DNA of 64,000 nucleotides from Sulfuricurvum sp. PD_MW2 (GTDB lineage Bacteria; Campylobacterota; Campylobacteria; Campylobacterales; Sulfurimonadaceae). Where the stretch lies: the NCBI RefSeq assembly GCF_002633015.1, contig NZ_NSIU01000002.1, forward strand, positions 62,001 through 126,000. The letters are read 5' to 3'. The notes beneath the pieces are model-generated. The model worked only from the letters and a program-made list of their open reading frames with translations. It was not told the DNA's origin and did not search any database. Below are positions 9,154 through 17,722 of this stretch, piece by piece (position 1 is the first letter of the stretch; the number at the start of each line of letters is the position of its first letter). The position numbers and the translations under genes are program-made.

Positions 9154-9780
9154 TTATTGAGCATTAAGAGACTCAATCCACATCCCCTCTTTAATCATTT
9201 TCATCCCTTGTGTATTCGATACCATGAGATAAAAAGCCCCTTGCGGTAATTCAAAAACAACTTCCTCTTTCGGCTCATGTGAGCGATAAGAATATACAAC
9301 ATCCATTTTTTCATTCAATACAGTGATATCAGGGTACCATTTCCCGACATATGGAGGAGAAATACGAATATGGCTGGATTGATCGACTTGAAACCATTGC
9401 GGTGCAGTAACCCGCTTTAACTCTATCCCCTCTTCTGGAGCCAGTACACTCACATTCCACTTTGCGTTTCGTGCATCAAGGACAAGATCCATATCCGCTC
9501 CATCCAAACGGGCTTTTTCGATTCGAATATTCTCTTCTTTGAGATTTTCAGCCAATATCGCGCCACTTAAAATTTTATTCCCGACGGCTATAGCGCTGAG
9601 TTCACCCCACGTGCCATCGGCACTCATTTTTTGGATATCTAAACGGTATCCCAAAGTATTAAAAGCGTTATGGATGCTCCGAAGCGCCACTATGGGCACT
9701 CCGGTAAAAGAGATGCGTGTGTTGAAAGTAGTGCTCCATAAAAAGGAGGGGAAGAGAATCGCTAGGAAAAGAGCTTTCAT
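9154..9780 (-). CDS. Hypothetical exported protein
   Basis: A 208-residue protein whose first 16 or so residues (MKALFLAILFPSFLWS) look like a signal peptide. The rest is predicted beta-rich and has no motif that I recognise. It follows the RodZ-like gene by 11 bases and probably shares its transcript, so a cell-envelope role is possible. Confidence 0.6.
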   Translation of the reverse strand: MKALFLAILFPSFLWSTTFNTRISFTGVPIVALRSIHNAFNTLGYRLDIQKMSADGTWGELSAIAVGNKILSGAILAENLKEENIRIEKARLDGADMDLVLDARNAKWNVSVLAPEEGIELKRVTAPQWFQVDQSSHIRISPPYVGKWYPDITVLNEKMDVVYSYRSHEPKEEVVFELPQGAFYLMVSNTQGMKMIKEGMWIESLNAQ

Positions 9781-9791
9781 TGCGTTTAGAA

Positions 9792-10622
9792 TTACCAGCC
9801 TTTACCGCCGTTTCGTTCTAAAAATTCTTTGTGGCTGATTTGTTTCATAGCGCCTTGTTCAGAAGTAAAATAGACCGTATTTCTATCATCCAGCTGTGTT
9901 TTTCCATCCGGATAAGTAATCTCTACTCTCCCATGACCCATAACGATTAACAAGTTTTTAGCCGTATCGATAGTGATCGGATCTTTCGTAACACCCTGTG
10001 TTTTTTCACCGCTAGCTACATCAATGATTCCATACCATACTTTGTACTTCGGAAGAATAGAGAGTTCTTTGGCTGAAACCAACGTTTTTGCAGGTTTTAC
10101 ACTTTTATTCATATCGGGTGCGGGAACCGGTACAACTTCAGGAGCAGCTACCGTAACTGCACTGGTATTGGTCTCATTGCGATCGGTTACATTGACATCG
10201 CTGTTTTGATCCACGACTTCTACTGCAGCTGTGGTGAGATGCATAACATCCTCTTGTGGCGCAGTCGTCAATTTTCCTTGTAAAATATACCCTCCGACGA
10301 TCAAAAGAGCAATGAGACCTATCCCTGCGACTACCCATTTCGGTTTTGAATTTGAGGTGGCTTGTAAAATGACGGATGGTTTTGGTGCCATCATGTCGGC
10401 ATTATCGTTATAAAATGCTTTGTACTCTTCTTTAATTCCGTTCAAATCAATTCCGTATTCTCTCTCCAAAATCGAGATATATCCCATAAACTGAACACGT
10501 CCGATTTCACCATAGGCTTTTCCCATCACCAGTTCTAATTTATCTCTGGATATATGGGTTTGTTCATGGACTTTTTCAATTCCAAGAGCCTGCAAATCTT
10601 CGAACGTGTTACATTGTTTCAT
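9792..10622 (-). CDS. Membrane protein with RodZ-like layout, unknown function
   Basis: The 276 residues consist of an N-terminal soluble domain (about 1-80, rich in helices, with QTHISRDKLELVMGKAYGEI resembling a divergent helix-turn-helix or Xre-like fold), one transmembrane helix (about 96-114) and a long outside segment rich in Thr, Val and Pro ending in a compact domain. This order is like RodZ, the MreB partner, but I cannot show homology. Its start overlaps the upstream methyltransferase stop by 4 bases (ATGA). Confidence 0.6.
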   Translation of the reverse strand: MKQCNTFEDLQALGIEKVHEQTHISRDKLELVMGKAYGEIGRVQFMGYISILEREYGIDLNGIKEEYKAFYNDNADMMAPKPSVILQATSNSKPKWVVAGIGLIALLIVGGYILQGKLTTAPQEDVMHLTTAAVEVVDQNSDVNVTDRNETNTSAVTVAAPEVVPVPAPDMNKSVKPAKTLVSAKELSILPKYKVWYGIIDVASGEKTQGVTKDPITIDTAKNLLIVMGHGRVEITYPDGKTQLDDRNTVYFTSEQGAMKQISHKEFLERNGGKGW

Positions 10623-11296
10623 CTCATTCTCTCCATTAAAATTGCGCCGGCAACACCGACATTCAAAGAATCAAAATCATGTGCCATAGGGATGGAAACT
10701 CCGACGTCAAGGCTTTTTTGAACCCGACCGCTTAAGCCCTCGCCTTCATTTCCAAGTACCAATGCACGTTTAGCGGCGAATGAAGCTTCACGGATATCCT
10801 GTCCATCCATCACCGCACCGTAAATTTTATATCCGGACTGTTTCAATTCATGCAATACATCATGTATATTATGAATAATCACTAACGGCATATCGAGTGC
10901 CGCACCGCTGCTGGTACGGATCATCGGTTCCAAATTGGGCTCTTTTATACCGCTGATAACGATCGCATCAACTCCCAATGCGTACGCACTGCGGATCAGT
11001 GAGCCGATATTTCCCATATCGGTAATCGAACTGAGAATAACGATGAAATCGCATTTTTTGAGAAACGGGGAAGCGTAGGGAACAATCTGTGAAATCTCAG
11101 CGATAAACCCCTGATGATTTCCCCCTTTTACCATTGCTTGTGCCGCTTTTTCCGGGATTCGCTTAATCTCAAATCCCATTTTCATCAAATGCGAATACTC
11201 TTTTTTGTCAATCTCTTTTGCCAGATAAAGGGTCTTTATACGATCCTTGTGACGTTCAATTGCATAATAAACTGGTTGTTTTCCATAAATAATCAT
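10619..11296 (-). CDS. TrmH/SpoU-family RNA 2'-O-methyltransferase (RlmB-like)
   Basis: A 225-residue SPOUT methyltransferase. The three knot motifs are present: NIGSLIRSA (about 96-104), LGNEGEGLS (near 183-191) and SLNVGVAGAILMERM at the C-terminus. The N-terminal 70 residues form the SpoU substrate-binding domain. Such enzymes methylate ribose in 23S rRNA (RlmB, G2251) or tRNA; the exact target is inferred only. It is 13 bases downstream of rsmI. Confidence 0.9.
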   Translation of the reverse strand: MIIYGKQPVYYAIERHKDRIKTLYLAKEIDKKEYSHLMKMGFEIKRIPEKAAQAMVKGGNHQGFIAEISQIVPYASPFLKKCDFIVILSSITDMGNIGSLIRSAYALGVDAIVISGIKEPNLEPMIRTSSGAALDMPLVIIHNIHDVLHELKQSGYKIYGAVMDGQDIREASFAAKRALVLGNEGEGLSGRVQKSLDVGVSIPMAHDFDSLNVGVAGAILMERMR

Positions 11297-11309
11297 AAAG
11301 TATTATATC

Positions 11310-12119
11310 CTAAGATTTCATGAGGCGCGTATAGCACTCTTTGGGATTTTCTCCCGTAATTTTAGCAATCAGTTTGGAAGCCGCTTTTTTAGGGATGTCG
11401 AGGGCTAAAATATCCTGCTCGCTCAGCGATGTGCTTTTCCCCTCCGAAGCTTCGATCACCACAACCCATTCTCCTCGGATCTCTTGATCCATTTGAGTCA
11501 TCAACTCCGAAGCGATGCCCCGATAAAACCGCTGGTACCGTTTGGTGAGCTCTTTGGCCAAAAAGACCTGGCGCGTCGGTGCCGCGATCGCGATTTCCCC
11601 CAAAAGCTTCTCCAACCGCGTCGGCGCTTCGTACAATACCGTCGTATATCCGTTGAACAATGCCTCTTGCAATGCAGCGGATCGATCATTCCCTTTGTGC
11701 GGTAAAAAACCGAAAAAGAGCATTTTCGTATTCACAAATCCACTCGCGACAAAAGCCGTTAATACGGCATTTGCCCCCGGAAGCACATCGTAAGCGATCC
11801 CATGATCAATACAATAAGAGATGAGCATCTGCCCCGGATCGCTGATCCCAGGCATCCCGGCATCACTGACATAAACAACGTTCTGATTAAAAAATTCAGG
11901 GGTTAGTTTGGAGATAAATTCAGCTTCGTTATGTGAATGAAGACTAAAAAATTGGGGCTCTGTTGTCGTTAGGTTATGGCGCTCTTTTAGCAAATGGATC
12001 AGTTTTTTGGTAACACGGGTGTCTTCGCAAAGGATAGTATCGGCTGTGGATAAAATCTCAAGAGAACGGAGTGAAATATCAGAAATGTTACCGATAGGAG
12101 TGGGGACGAGGCTTAGCAT
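11310..12119 (-). CDS. rsmI: 16S rRNA (cytidine1402-2'-O)-methyltransferase
   Basis: This is a tetrapyrrole-methylase-fold rRNA methyltransferase. The ATG at 12119 starts MLSLVPTPIGNISDISLR, the standard N-terminus. A longer in-frame TTG start at 12152 is possible but unlikely. Motifs include CEDTRVTKKL, YVSDAGMPGISDPG and LPGANAVLTAF, all typical of RsmI, and it has about 269 residues. It lies downstream of rpmE. Confidence 0.94.
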   Translation of the reverse strand: MLSLVPTPIGNISDISLRSLEILSTADTILCEDTRVTKKLIHLLKERHNLTTTEPQFFSLHSHNEAEFISKLTPEFFNQNVVYVSDAGMPGISDPGQMLISYCIDHGIAYDVLPGANAVLTAFVASGFVNTKMLFFGFLPHKGNDRSAALQEALFNGYTTVLYEAPTRLEKLLGEIAIAAPTRQVFLAKELTKRYQRFYRGIASELMTQMDQEIRGEWVVVIEASEGKSTSLSEQDILALDIPKKAASKLIAKITGENPKECYTRLMKS

Positions 12120-12161
12120 AAGAGTGCTCGGTTTCTGCCCCCAAAGAGGCAAAGGGTTTAA

Positions 12162-12365
12162 TTACGAATTTAATGCGTAACGTTTTTTGAATTTATCGAT
12201 ACGTCCTGCAGTATCTACTTGACGCTCAGAACCGGTGAAGAATGGGTGACATGCACTGCAGATATCAACACGGATTGATTCTTTTGTACTTGTTGTAGTA
12301 AATGAGTTACCGCATGCGCAGCTTGCTGTACATTCAACAACGTTAGGGTGAAGATCTTTTTTCAT
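12162..12365 (-). CDS. rpmE: 50S ribosomal protein L31 (zinc-binding form)
   Basis: A 67-residue protein with [20 protein letters not shown] at the start. The ligand set (Cys16 or nearby, Cys18, and the pair in [11 protein letters not shown]) marks the C+ form. A promoter and a roughly 70-base leader with two hairpins precede it. The gene heads a transcript with rsmI and the SpoU methyltransferase. Confidence 0.97.
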   Translation of the reverse strand: MKKDLHPNVVECTASCACGNSFTTTSTKESIRVDICSACHPFFTGSERQVDTAGRIDKFKKRYALNS

Positions 12366-12381
12366 AGGTTTACCTTGTGAT

Positions 12382-12434
12382 CGACGGCGTTGTACGTCGG
12401 TCTGTATAGTTTTATATCCGTACGGGGGCGGATA
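12382..12434 (-). promoter_or_regulatory. Structured leader of rpmE
   Basis: Two short hairpins are visible in the 5' leader: CGACG/CGTCG (12382-12386 with 12395-12399) and TATCCG/CGGATA (12415-12420 with 12429-12434). L31 leader RNAs that bind their own protein are known in several phyla, but I cannot match this one to a described consensus. Confidence 0.35.
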
Positions 12435-12445
12435 ATTGGAGGCGC

Positions 12446-12474
12446 ATTATAACAAAAATTTTCTTTTTTTACAA
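12446..12474 (-). promoter_or_regulatory. Sigma-70 promoter for rpmE
   Basis: On the minus strand a TTGTAA -35 box (12469-12474) and a TATAAT -10 box (12446-12451) are separated by exactly 17 bases. The -35 box overlaps the rsmE stop codon. It is the most canonical promoter I see in the window. Confidence 0.75.
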
Positions 12475-13137
12475 TAACCGTCCAGCTATCGCTACCGCTG
12501 CCGTTTCGGAACGCAAAATCATCGGTAAGGGAAAGAGGCGGACACGGTAGTCGCCAAATAATTTACGCTCGCCCTCATCAAATCCCCCTTCACATCCGAT
12601 CACAACGGTATCGATTGCTTCAGTGCTCTCAAGCACGTCTCCACCGAAATCGAAAATGACCGATTCTGGGTTATTTTTTAAAAAGGTGCTGAGATTTGGT
12701 GCTTCACCAAGTTCAATCAACGACGTGCGACCGCATTGCATTATCGAACTCTCCATAATCCGCGTATAGCGTTCAAAATCGAGCCGAAAATTTTGCTGAG
12801 AGCGACGGCAATGGATAAAGGTGATTTTGTATACACCCAGTTCCGTCAGCATCGGCAACGTTTTCTCAATAGTTTTTGGATCTACCAAACACCATCCGAT
12901 ATGAAGTTTTTTTGGACTCTCGCACGGAGCGCTATAATGGCTTTGGAGACTAAAATGGGCATTGCGCCCATCGGTACGCTCAAGCCGGTAGCGATACTCT
13001 TCACTCAAACGCTCACGTGAACGAAAAGCAATTAGATCTCCCACCTTATGACGTCGCACTTTAATAAGATATTTGTAATCATCACCGCTGATACTCAGCT
13101 CATATTCACCCACATTATCATGCAGCAGAAATTTCAT
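12469..13137 (-). CDS. rsmE: 16S rRNA (uracil1498-N3)-methyltransferase
   Basis: A 222-residue SPOUT-fold methyltransferase. Motifs include KKLHIGWCLVDPKTIEKTLP, SIMQCGRTSLIEL and VIGCEGGFDEGE, followed by a LPMILRSETAAVAIAGRLL C-terminus, all diagnostic of RsmE. The start overlaps the preceding stop by one base (TAATG), so it is coupled to the small membrane gene. Confidence 0.95.
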   Translation of the reverse strand: MKFLLHDNVGEYELSISGDDYKYLIKVRRHKVGDLIAFRSRERLSEEYRYRLERTDGRNAHFSLQSHYSAPCESPKKLHIGWCLVDPKTIEKTLPMLTELGVYKITFIHCRRSQQNFRLDFERYTRIMESSIMQCGRTSLIELGEAPNLSTFLKNNPESVIFDFGGDVLESTEAIDTVVIGCEGGFDEGERKLFGDYRVRLFPLPMILRSETAAVAIAGRLL

Positions 13138-13550
13138 TACTGTACCATCATCCAGATCGTCATCACAAGTAACAAACTCATCTCGATCCCCAAAAACCGA
13201 AACGCTTTTTTCTTGTATTCGTCAAAAGCACCCTCTTGAGTGATATCGGTTTTACGTTTAAGCGTTTTGTACCGTTTTGCTTCAAGTACGATCATTACGA
13301 TAGCAATGACGATCATTGCGATATTTGCCAACGTAAACGAGAGATGCTTTGCCGCCATCATCACTGCACCCGTGAAGAGTATCAGCGCAATAAAAGAGCC
13401 CGATATCGGCATCACAATACGCATCCGTTTGGCATAGCGAACCACATGATGAGAGAGTGCCAACATCATGATGTTGAACACCACAACTCCCATCAATACA
13501 ATAACTCCAAAATAGTGGATATTCAATCCGGTTTTATACATAGCTTCCAT
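13137..13550 (-). CDS. Small four-helix membrane protein of unknown function
   Basis: The 137 residues contain about four hydrophobic segments (roughly 14-34, 46-66, 71-91, 115-136). No motif is recognised. Homologues are commonly placed next to rRNA methyltransferase genes in this group as I recall, but this is not certain. It is coupled to rsmE by a one-base overlap. Confidence 0.7.
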   Translation of the reverse strand: MEAMYKTGLNIHYFGVIVLMGVVVFNIMMLALSHHVVRYAKRMRIVMPISGSFIALILFTGAVMMAAKHLSFTLANIAMIVIAIVMIVLEAKRYKTLKRKTDITQEGAFDEYKKKAFRFLGIEMSLLLVMTIWMMVQ

Positions 13551-13575
13551 AAAGGGGATTTTACCTTAAATTGCC

Positions 13576-13581
13576 TATAAT
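13576..13581 (+). promoter_or_regulatory. -10 box for moeA
   Basis: TATAAT about 54 bases upstream of the moeA ATG. The leader that follows can fold as a bulged hairpin with CTCAT/ATGAG and TTCCTC/GAGGAA stems (about 13583-13620). The AAGGA sequence at 13625-13629 is the likely ribosome site. Confidence 0.5.
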
Positions 13582-13634
13582 CACTCATTAAATGATTCCT
13601 CTCAATCAAGAGGAAATGAGACTAAGGAACCATC

Positions 13635-14852
13635 ATGGCTATCAACGTAGAAGAGGCATTGAAACTCGTTTATACCTTTGCGTCACCCACACAAAGCGAA
13701 ATCGTACCGATTGAAAACGCTATCCATCGCGTCCTATGTGAAGCACTCACCGCACGCCACTCGCTCCCCTCGTTTGACAACTCTGCTATGGACGGATACG
13801 CGGTGAGAGTCGAAGATGCCGGTAAAACACTCAAACAATCGTGTGTTATTTTTGCCGGAAACGGCGAAGAGATACGGATGGTAGAGGATCAATGCATCCG
13901 CATTATGACGGGAGCAAAGATTCCTCAAGGGTGTGAGGCGATCATCCCTATCGAAGAGGTTGTCGTAAACGGAGATCAGATTACCCTTCCCGCTGCCATA
14001 AAAGCTTCACAGCATATCCGTCTCAAAGGGGAGGATATCCAAGCGGGGATGGAACTCTTGATGGAGGGGACCCTCCTTCACGCTCATCATATTTCGCTTC
14101 TCGCTTCACAGGGAGTCACCCATATTAAAGTCTACCGTCGCCCTCGAGTCGCCCTTTTTTCCTCTGGAAATGAGCTTAAAATGCATTATGAAACGTTAGG
14201 ATCGAATCAACTCTACAACACAAATACTCCAACATTCGCCGCACGTGCCCAAGAACTCGGATGCGATGTGATTTTTACCGGAACCGCTTCCGATTCACTC
14301 GAATCGATTCAAGAATATATTCGCCGTGCATTAGATGCCGATCTTATCATCACTTCGGGCGGCGTAAGTGTAGGCGATGCCGATTTCACCAAAGAAGCAT
14401 TTACCTCTTTAGGCTTTGAAAGTGCTTTTGAATCGGTCGATATCAAACCTGGGAAACCAACTACATTTGGCCGTATCGGTACGACACTGATACTTAATCT
14501 TCCGGGAAATCCTCTTGCAGCGGCATTGTGCTTTGAACTGTTCGGTCAAAGCGCTATTCTCGCTCTCAGCGGACGTAAGGACAAATACCTCTCTACCATG
14601 ACTGCATCTATGCGTGAACCGTTTAAAATGAAAAAAGGGAGACGTTCTCTGATTCCGGGATGGTATGATGGTGCAACGTTCTCACCGTGCGAAAAATTCG
14701 GTCCTGGAATGGTATTACCCCTCTCCTTGGCCAATGCGATCATGATGGTCGATGCGTCGGTGGAAGGGTTTGAAGCGGGAAGCAGTGTCAAAATTATCCC
14801 GACACGCTGGTGTATGAGTTCAGAGCAACAAAATGCTCTGATCACCTACTAA
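13635..14852 (+). CDS. moeA: Molybdopterin molybdenumtransferase (first MoeA)
   Basis: The 405-residue MoeA inserts metal into molybdopterin-AMP. Typical motifs are SFDNSAMDGYAVR (about 48-60), TSGGVSVGDADFTKEA (domain III, about 239-254) and LNLPGNPLAAALCFELF (about 288-304). It is a complete and apparently standard copy with the usual LPGNP motif, unlike the second MoeA near 61 kb. It is convergent with queD, and the ends overlap by 4 bases. Confidence 0.96.
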   Translation: MAINVEEALKLVYTFASPTQSEIVPIENAIHRVLCEALTARHSLPSFDNSAMDGYAVRVEDAGKTLKQSCVIFAGNGEEIRMVEDQCIRIMTGAKIPQGCEAIIPIEEVVVNGDQITLPAAIKASQHIRLKGEDIQAGMELLMEGTLLHAHHISLLASQGVTHIKVYRRPRVALFSSGNELKMHYETLGSNQLYNTNTPTFAARAQELGCDVIFTGTASDSLESIQEYIRRALDADLIITSGGVSVGDADFTKEAFTSLGFESAFESVDIKPGKPTTFGRIGTTLILNLPGNPLAAALCFELFGQSAILALSGRKDKYLSTMTASMREPFKMKKGRRSLIPGWYDGATFSPCEKFGPGMVLPLSLANAIMMVDASVEGFEAGSSVKIIPTRWCMSSEQQNALITY

Positions 14853-15430
14853 ATCGTTTTGGGATTGATAAAGGGTTCGCCTAAAAGGATTTTATCCCAC
14901 AGCCGAGGATCGCTCCACCCCTCTCTCACTTCATTGCTAAAATGGATCGATTGGAGTGGAATCGTCCCCATCAGTTCCGAATAGGCATCCTCTTCGAACG
15001 CTTGAGCATATCCTGTCTCCGTCTCATGAACAATGATACTGTTGAGTTTCACGCCCCGCTCACCGTTGATGGTTTGCGTCAAAGACAACAACCGATCCAG
15101 CATCAAAAACAATACACGGCTGAACTGTTCGCATGAGGGAGAAACGGGAAGCAAAACCCATCGGTTTGAATGCGCTTTCATCGCTTCGATATAGTTTTGA
15201 TCATCGCCGTCCCAGATAGCGACTCCGTGATCAAAACTGTCGATCAGCTCTTTCATCCCCTGCTTCATTAACCCAAAATCGTACACCATTTGACCGTGAT
15301 CGAGATATTTGGATTCAAACAGCACTTCGACTTTATACGAGTGACCGTGAATCGATGCACGACATCGCTGGGTAGAACAGCCGCGGACGACGTGAGCGTT
15401 TTCGAATTTAAAAAGTTTACGGATAATCAT
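14849..15430 (-). CDS. queD: 6-carboxytetrahydropterin synthase family protein (QueD)
   Basis: A 193-residue member of the PTPS/QueD family, which converts dihydroneopterin triphosphate to 6-carboxytetrahydropterin in queuosine synthesis. Zinc-binding His13, His28 and His30 and Cys23 in CRASIHGHSYKVE are visible. It is longer than the usual 120-residue form, which is normal in some Campylobacterota. It is 53 bases downstream of queE; that gap can fold into alternative hairpins. Confidence 0.92.
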   Translation of the reverse strand: MIIRKLFKFENAHVVRGCSTQRCRASIHGHSYKVEVLFESKYLDHGQMVYDFGLMKQGMKELIDSFDHGVAIWDGDDQNYIEAMKAHSNRWVLLPVSPSCEQFSRVLFLMLDRLLSLTQTINGERGVKLNSIIVHETETGYAQAFEEDAYSELMGTIPLQSIHFSNEVREGWSDPRLWDKILLGEPFINPKTI

Positions 15431-15436
15431 GAAAAA

Positions 15437-15471
15437 CCTTCAAAACTTGAAGTCACACATTGTAACTTCAA
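15437..15471 (-). promoter_or_regulatory. Candidate RNA switch in the queE-queD gap
   Basis: In the minus transcript three short segments lie in order: TTGAAGT (15465-15471), ACTTCAA (15447-15453) and TTGAAGG (15437-15443). The middle one can pair perfectly with either neighbour. The last segment contains the GAAGG ribosome site of queD, 7 bases before its ATG. Whether this acts as a switch is inference. The sequence does not match the preQ1-I consensus that I know. Confidence 0.4.
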
Positions 15472-15483
15472 AAACTAGTCGTA

Positions 15484-16248
15484 TTATACACCGTGGTTCT
15501 GATCCCAGATGCGAATGTGCAGACGATCAGAGTAAATAAATCCGCGACGTTTGCACAACTCGATGACCGCTTCACAATTTGCCTCAATATGGGCTTTGTC
15601 ACCGCCGAGCGGCATACAATACACTGGGGTAAACGGAGCAGTTGCGATGATTGCATCGATTTCCTCTTCCATTCGAGCACTCAGAGATGGTTCATCCACA
15701 CTGAATTTAAAAAACGACTCTTTTGCATTGGCAATAATATCCGTATACGCTTCACTCTTAATCCGACGGTTTTCAGGCTCTCCACTGTTGGAGAGTTTGA
15801 CTGAGAGGGCATACGTCGCTTCGCGGTAAAACGGAAATCGCTCAAAGTCGGGAGCAATCGTCGCATTGGTTTCAAATGTAATCCGATGCCCCTGCGAGAT
15901 TAGATAATCGATAAACTCCACAAATATAGGCTCATTGGCATAAATCAGCGGTTCACCCCCCGTGAGGACGACATCCACATGCGGAGGTAGCTTGTAGCCG
16001 TTCATGATCCAAATCAACGTTTGAAGTTCTTCGACCTCCATCCACAGATCACCGAATCCTTTGCGATCGACAGCATAGACCGTATCGCATCCGATAATCT
16101 CACGCCCATCGGGAGTGATCTCGGTACATCCAAACCCTTCGCATTTGAGGTTGCATCCCCCGAAACGAAAAAAGAGTGAGGGGGTACCCACGTATTTCCC
16201 CTCACCTTGCACGGAGTAAAAATGTTCAACCAAATAGAGCATCTTCAC
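15484..16248 (-). CDS. queE: 7-carboxy-7-deazaguanine synthase (radical SAM)
   Basis: The 254-residue enzyme makes the deazapurine ring of queuosine from 6-carboxytetrahydropterin. The [16 protein letters not shown] start and LTGGEPLIY motif are typical of QueE. The radical SAM cysteines are unusual: Cys32-x3-Cys36, but the third expected cysteine (residue 39) is Phe. Cys41 or Cys54 could serve instead. It overlaps moaA by 4 bases. Confidence 0.93.
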   Translation of the reverse strand: MKMLYLVEHFYSVQGEGKYVGTPSLFFRFGGCNLKCEGFGCTEITPDGREIIGCDTVYAVDRKGFGDLWMEVEELQTLIWIMNGYKLPPHVDVVLTGGEPLIYANEPIFVEFIDYLISQGHRITFETNATIAPDFERFPFYREATYALSVKLSNSGEPENRRIKSEAYTDIIANAKESFFKFSVDEPSLSARMEEEIDAIIATAPFTPVYCMPLGGDKAHIEANCEAVIELCKRRGFIYSDRLHIRIWDQNHGV

Positions 16249-17210
16249 CCTCCTGTTTCATAAAATGCGCGATTGGATGCTTCAGTATCCCCTTCACTCC
16301 AGCGGTTTTTCTCCGGCTTGGTTCGAACTACCTCTTTGAGTACCAACGCCGCCTCTTTGATATCTCCACGGCGTACCGCATCACGTATCGACATCGCCTC
16401 ATCAAAATACAAACACGGGATCAGGTTCCCCTCTGCGGTGAGACGGATACGATTGCATTTGGTGCAAAAATCATCTTTATGCGGTTCGATAATCCCAAAC
16501 TCATATCCATCCGGCAATTTGTAATAATGTGATGGAGAGTGCCCATCAAACCCTTCGTCATCGTAACTGTAGCGACTGCCGATGATACTCAGCAATTCGG
16601 AACTTTGCATCCCTTTGATATCGACCTCGGCATGAACATTTTCCATGTATTCGATAAAACGGATCGTCATTCCCCGTGCTTTGCAGTACTCCAAAACATC
16701 CAAGATTTCCGAATCATTGACCCCTTTCATCGGCACCATGTTTACCTTGACCTTAAATCCAACACGCAGTGCTTCTTCAATCCCCGCAAGCACATGACTC
16801 AACACATCTTTTTTGGCGATCTTCTCAGCCACTTCTGGGATCAAAGTGTCAATGGACACATTGAGTCGACGCAAGCCGGCATCATAAAGTTTTTGCGCTG
16901 ATCCTGCCAATAAAAATGCGTTCGTCGTCATTGCCAAATCGATATCATTTTTATAGTCGTATATCATACGAATGAAGGTATCGAGATTTTCGCGAAGAAG
17001 CGGTTCTCCACCGGTAATACGGATTTTTTTGACCCCTTCATCAATCGAGACTTTGATGAACTCAAACAGCTCTTCAAAACTAAGCAGGTTCTCTTTTGGT
17101 ACCCATGAAAAGGGTTTTTCAGGCATACAGTATTGACATCGAAAATTGCACCGCTCCGTCACCGAAACCCGCAAATAATCAACTGTACGTCCATAACTAT
17201 CTATTAACAC
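16245..17210 (-). CDS. moaA: GTP 3',8-cyclase
   Basis: A radical SAM enzyme that starts molybdopterin synthesis. It has 321 residues, with the first cluster ligands Cys21, Cys25 and Cys28 and the C-terminal cluster ligands Cys249, Cys252 and Cys266. The protein ends with the diagnostic Gly-Gly dipeptide. It is the first gene of a moaA-queE-queD set. Confidence 0.97.
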   Translation of the reverse strand: MLIDSYGRTVDYLRVSVTERCNFRCQYCMPEKPFSWVPKENLLSFEELFEFIKVSIDEGVKKIRITGGEPLLRENLDTFIRMIYDYKNDIDLAMTTNAFLLAGSAQKLYDAGLRRLNVSIDTLIPEVAEKIAKKDVLSHVLAGIEEALRVGFKVKVNMVPMKGVNDSEILDVLEYCKARGMTIRFIEYMENVHAEVDIKGMQSSELLSIIGSRYSYDDEGFDGHSPSHYYKLPDGYEFGIIEPHKDDFCTKCNRIRLTAEGNLIPCLYFDEAMSIRDAVRRGDIKEAALVLKEVVRTKPEKNRWSEGDTEASNRAFYETGG

Positions 17211-17292
17211 AATGATCCTTGAATAGGAAAGTGTTGGGATGGTATCTAAAAGTTGTTTGTAGTTTTATTTATTGAGAGAATTAGAGAAGCAA

Positions 17293-17308
17293 ACCCCCCA
17301 GAGGGGGT
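17293..17308 (-). terminator. Terminator of the petABC cluster
   Basis: ACCCCC (17293-17298) pairs with GGGGGT (17303-17308). On the minus strand this is followed by a T-rich tract (TTTGCTTCTCT). It lies just after the cytochrome gene stop at 17317. Confidence 0.65.
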
Positions 17309-17316
17309 AGGAAAAC

Positions 17317-17712
17317 TTACCAGCCGCGTACTACTGCGTGACATGCAGTACATGCATTCACGATTTCAGAATACGATTGGTGTGCTTTTGAGAATTGTTT
17401 TTTGTCCAACGCTTTTAACAAGTCGTTTGACGCGCTATCAATACGTTTAGCCGCATTGAAAGCGATATTTCCCATATGTTGTTTATCTTTTGGAAGATAT
17501 TTTTTGGTGTTTTCCATATTGTGGAAAAGAGCATCCGCTTTTTGGATATCTGCAACACCTGTTTTAATCAAATCAGGAGTGTTGTACAAAAATCCTTTTT
17601 GAACACTGCTCAAACCATTTTCCATTTGGCTCATATTTTTTACCAAAGTATCGTCTGCCATTACACCGGCACTAAGGAGTGCCGATAATGCTAAAATTTT
17701 AATCATTTTCAT
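17317..17712 (-). CDS. Periplasmic monoheme cytochrome c (cytochrome c' like)
   Basis: The 131 residues start with a signal peptide (about 1-19). A single CTACH heme site occurs at the extreme C-terminus (Cys121, Cys124, His125). A helical body with the heme at the C-terminal end is the layout of cytochrome c'. It is 10 bases downstream of petC and probably belongs to the bc1 transcript, so it could be an electron acceptor or regulator of the complex. That role is inference. Confidence 0.82.
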   Translation of the reverse strand: MKMIKILALSALLSAGVMADDTLVKNMSQMENGLSSVQKGFLYNTPDLIKTGVADIQKADALFHNMENTKKYLPKDKQHMGNIAFNAAKRIDSASNDLLKALDKKQFSKAHQSYSEIVNACTACHAVVRGW

Positions 17713-17722
17713 CCATTACCCC

